6,361 nt of DNA from Tateyamaria sp. GTDB lineage: Bacteria > Pseudomonadota > Alphaproteobacteria > Rhodobacterales > Rhodobacteraceae. The notes below the pieces were generated by a model, which searched no databases, was not told where the DNA came from, and saw nothing but the letters and a program-made list of their open reading frames with translations. The stretch spans positions 1 to 6,361 of the forward strand of contig JABITU010000310.1 of the NCBI GenBank assembly GCA_018668195.1. The letters are read 5' to 3'. The position numbers and the translations under genes are program-made. Within the stretch, counting starts at the first letter, position 1. Every line of letters begins with the position of its first letter. This document shows, piece by piece, positions 5,220 to 6,361 of the stretch.

Positions 5220-6083
5220 ATGCCCAAGAGCTTGCCACCACTTACCTGGTTCCGCGCCTTTGACGCGGCTGCCCGCCACCTAAGCTTTACGGCCGCAGCA
5301 GACGAGCTGGGCTTTACTCAATCTGCAATCAGTCAGCACGTACGCGCGCTTGAACAGCGCCTTGATGCGACGTTGTTCATTCGCGGGAAACGGGCGCTTA
5401 TTCTTACCGAAGCTGGGCGGAGGCTGGTCCCAGATGTGGCGGCTGCAATGGCGCAGTTGGCCCGCGCCACAGAACAGTTCTTGCCGACGCAATCGGCACC
5501 CAAGCTGACGGTTGCGACCAGTGCCAGCGTCGCACAATGGGTGCTGGCGCCGGGGCTACGCCACTTTCATGCGGTGCACCCTGCTGCCGCTTTGCAGATT
5601 GTGTCGACGGTTTGGCCAGATGACTTCACCGCAACCCGCGCGGATATTGATATCCGTTTTGGTGCTCAGGCTGTTGTGGGTCGAAATGCGACGCTGATCG
5701 AACCGTCGCAGCTGTGTGTTGTTGTTGCCTCTGGTCAGGGTGTTACATGGGAAACTGCGATCGCTTTGCCTATGATTCAACCGGTTGGCCTGTCAACAGG
5801 GTGGCAGGATATCGGGCATGCAATGGGGCGCCGGGATTGGCCGACCCCTCTGATTGAGGTAGACACCCATGGTCTGGCGGTTGACCTCGCAATTCAGGGG
5901 GCAGGTGTTGCGTTGACCCACAGCCTGATCGCACGCCGTGCCATAATTGATGGACGATTGAAAACGCTAAAAATTCCTGAAACTCCGGCAATCGAAGGAT
6001 ATTACCTCGCGCAAAATGCAACTGACCTACCTGTCGCGCAACAGGCCTTTGTGCGATGGTTTTTTGATTGGGTAGCCGCTTGA
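5220..6083 (+). CDS. LysR family transcriptional regulator, GcvA type
   Basis: The 287-residue protein has an N-terminal winged helix-turn-helix (about residues 5-64; recognition region SFTAAADELGFTQSAISQHV at 22-41), a linker helix (about 65-92) and a C-terminal substrate-binding domain (about 95-287) that senses a small-molecule inducer. The opening LPPLTWFRAFDAAARHLSFT aligns with the start of GcvA (LPPLNALRVFDAAARHLSFT). That places the natural first Met at ATG 5220 (MPKSLPPL), not at the upstream in-frame ATG 5205, which lies within the palindrome and has no ribosome-binding site. A weak GGA lies 10 bases before 5220. The gene is divergent from the catabolic operon and shares its control region, so it very probably activates that operon in response to the substrate or an intermediate and represses itself. 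It is unlikely to regulate glycine cleavage despite the GcvA-like DNA-binding domain, given its neighbours. Confidence 0.9.
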   Translation: MPKSLPPLTWFRAFDAAARHLSFTAAADELGFTQSAISQHVRALEQRLDATLFIRGKRALILTEAGRRLVPDVAAAMAQLARATEQFLPTQSAPKLTVATSASVAQWVLAPGLRHFHAVHPAAALQIVSTVWPDDFTATRADIDIRFGAQAVVGRNATLIEPSQLCVVVASGQGVTWETAIALPMIQPVGLSTGWQDIGHAMGRRDWPTPLIEVDTHGLAVDLAIQGAGVALTHSLIARRAIIDGRLKTLKIPETPAIEGYYLAQNATDLPVAQQAFVRWFFDWVAA

Positions 6084-6103
6084 CTACTGCATCAGAAAGC
6101 TTT

Positions 6104-6124
6104 GGTGCGTTTGGCGCTTGCACC
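6104..6124. repeat. Short inverted repeat upstream of the sugar-acid kinase gene
   Basis: GGTGC (6104-6108) and GCACC (6120-6124) form a 5-11-5 inverted repeat in the 112-bp gap between the regulator stop and the kinase start. It sits between a weak -35-like TTGGTG (6102-6107) and a weak -10-like TATGGC (6125-6130). It could be an operator for the kinase operon, or chance. No T-run follows, so it does not look like a terminator of the lysR gene. Confidence 0.2.
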
Positions 6125-6195
6125 TATGGCCGCTGCTGTGTTTGTCTGCCGTCCGGTGGTGCGCCGTGCTTTAAACCCCACAAAGGATACCGAAC

Positions 6196-6361
6196 ATGAA
6201 ACTTGGCTGTATTGGAGACGATTTTACAGGATCCAGTGATCTGGCCAACACCCTTGCTAAGGGCGGTATGCGGGTTACCCAATACAGCGGCGTGCCAAAG
6301 GGACCCGCAGATGCATCCGTAGAGGCGGGTGTTGTGGCGCTGAAATCGCGTTCGATAGATC
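6196..6361 (+). CDS. Four-carbon acid sugar kinase family protein (OtnK/DUF1537), N-terminal fragment
   Basis: The first 55 codons are present and the gene runs off the right edge. The N-terminus MKLGCIGDDFTGSSDLANTL is the diagnostic start of the four-carbon acid sugar kinase family (PF07005), whose I/A-x-DDFTG-x-x-D motif lies in the substrate-binding domain. The rest (GGMRVTQYSGVP, then ALKSRSID) also fits. Members phosphorylate 3-oxo-tetronates, threonate or erythronate, usually beside an OtnC-type aldolase or a RuBisCO-like or PdxA2-type enzyme. Which acid is used cannot be told from this fragment. The start is supported by AAAGGA at 6182-6187, 8 bases upstream. It follows the LysR gene in the same direction after 112 bp and probably begins a separate sugar-acid operon, not part of the minus-strand pathway. 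Confidence 0.85.
   Translation, partial: MKLGCIGDDFTGSSDLANTLAKGGMRVTQYSGVPKGPADASVEAGVVALKSRSID

Noticed and set aside
5115..5279. 55-codon upstream extension of the PF06684 gene, including a hydrophobic stretch resembling a membrane segment
   Set aside because: It runs through the operator and into the antisense of the LysR gene, and family proteins start at the equivalent of MFPEIRKIV. The hydrophobic run is an artefact of translating AT-rich control DNA.

Overview
The window looks like an accessory catabolic locus from a marine alphaproteobacterium, most likely a member of the Rhodobacterales (roseobacter group). The basis is moderately high GC with typical alphaproteobacterial codon use, clear Shine-Dalgarno sites, and the family mix: a luciferase-like monooxygenase, a PF06684 protein, a GcvA-type LysR regulator and a four-carbon acid sugar kinase. 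The taxon is inferred from style and was not checked by any search.

Layout. Bases 1-134 (+) hold the last 43 codons of an Asp/Glu racemase-superfamily gene of the maleate isomerase / arylmalonate decarboxylase type. Bases 135-321 are an AT-richer gap between convergent genes, with a perfect hairpin and an isolated promoter-like element. Bases 5114 down to 322 (-) form one tight five-gene operon, in transcription order: PF06684 (DUF1185, 'amino acid synthesis') protein; alpha/beta hydrolase; flavin reductase with a long C-terminal extension; luciferase-like (LLM) flavin-dependent monooxygenase; NAD(P)-dependent aldehyde dehydrogenase. The gene junctions are a 29-nt overlap, a 4-nt GTGA overlap, a 4-bp gap and a 16-bp gap. 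Bases 5115-5219 are a divergent control region centred on a perfect 17-bp palindrome with LysR-box (T-N11-A) geometry. Bases 5220-6083 (+) encode the LysR regulator. Bases 6196-6361 (+) begin a four-carbon acid sugar kinase (OtnK/DUF1537) that runs off the window and probably belongs to a different pathway.

How the genes may work together. The reductase would supply reduced FMN to the LLM oxygenase. The oxygenase would open or oxidise a ring. The alpha/beta hydrolase would cleave an amide, enamide or carbamate product, the aldehyde dehydrogenase would oxidise the resulting semialdehyde to an acid, and the PF06684 protein would do an unassigned step. The same enzyme classes occur together in the Rut (uracil), Tgn (trigonelline) and Pyr (pyridine) pathways. 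The best reading is therefore a LysR-controlled, two-component-monooxygenase pathway for an N-heterocycle, plausibly an N-methylpyridinium compound such as trigonelline or homarine. The substrate cannot be determined from the sequence. No transporter, mobile element, CRISPR array or RNA gene was seen.
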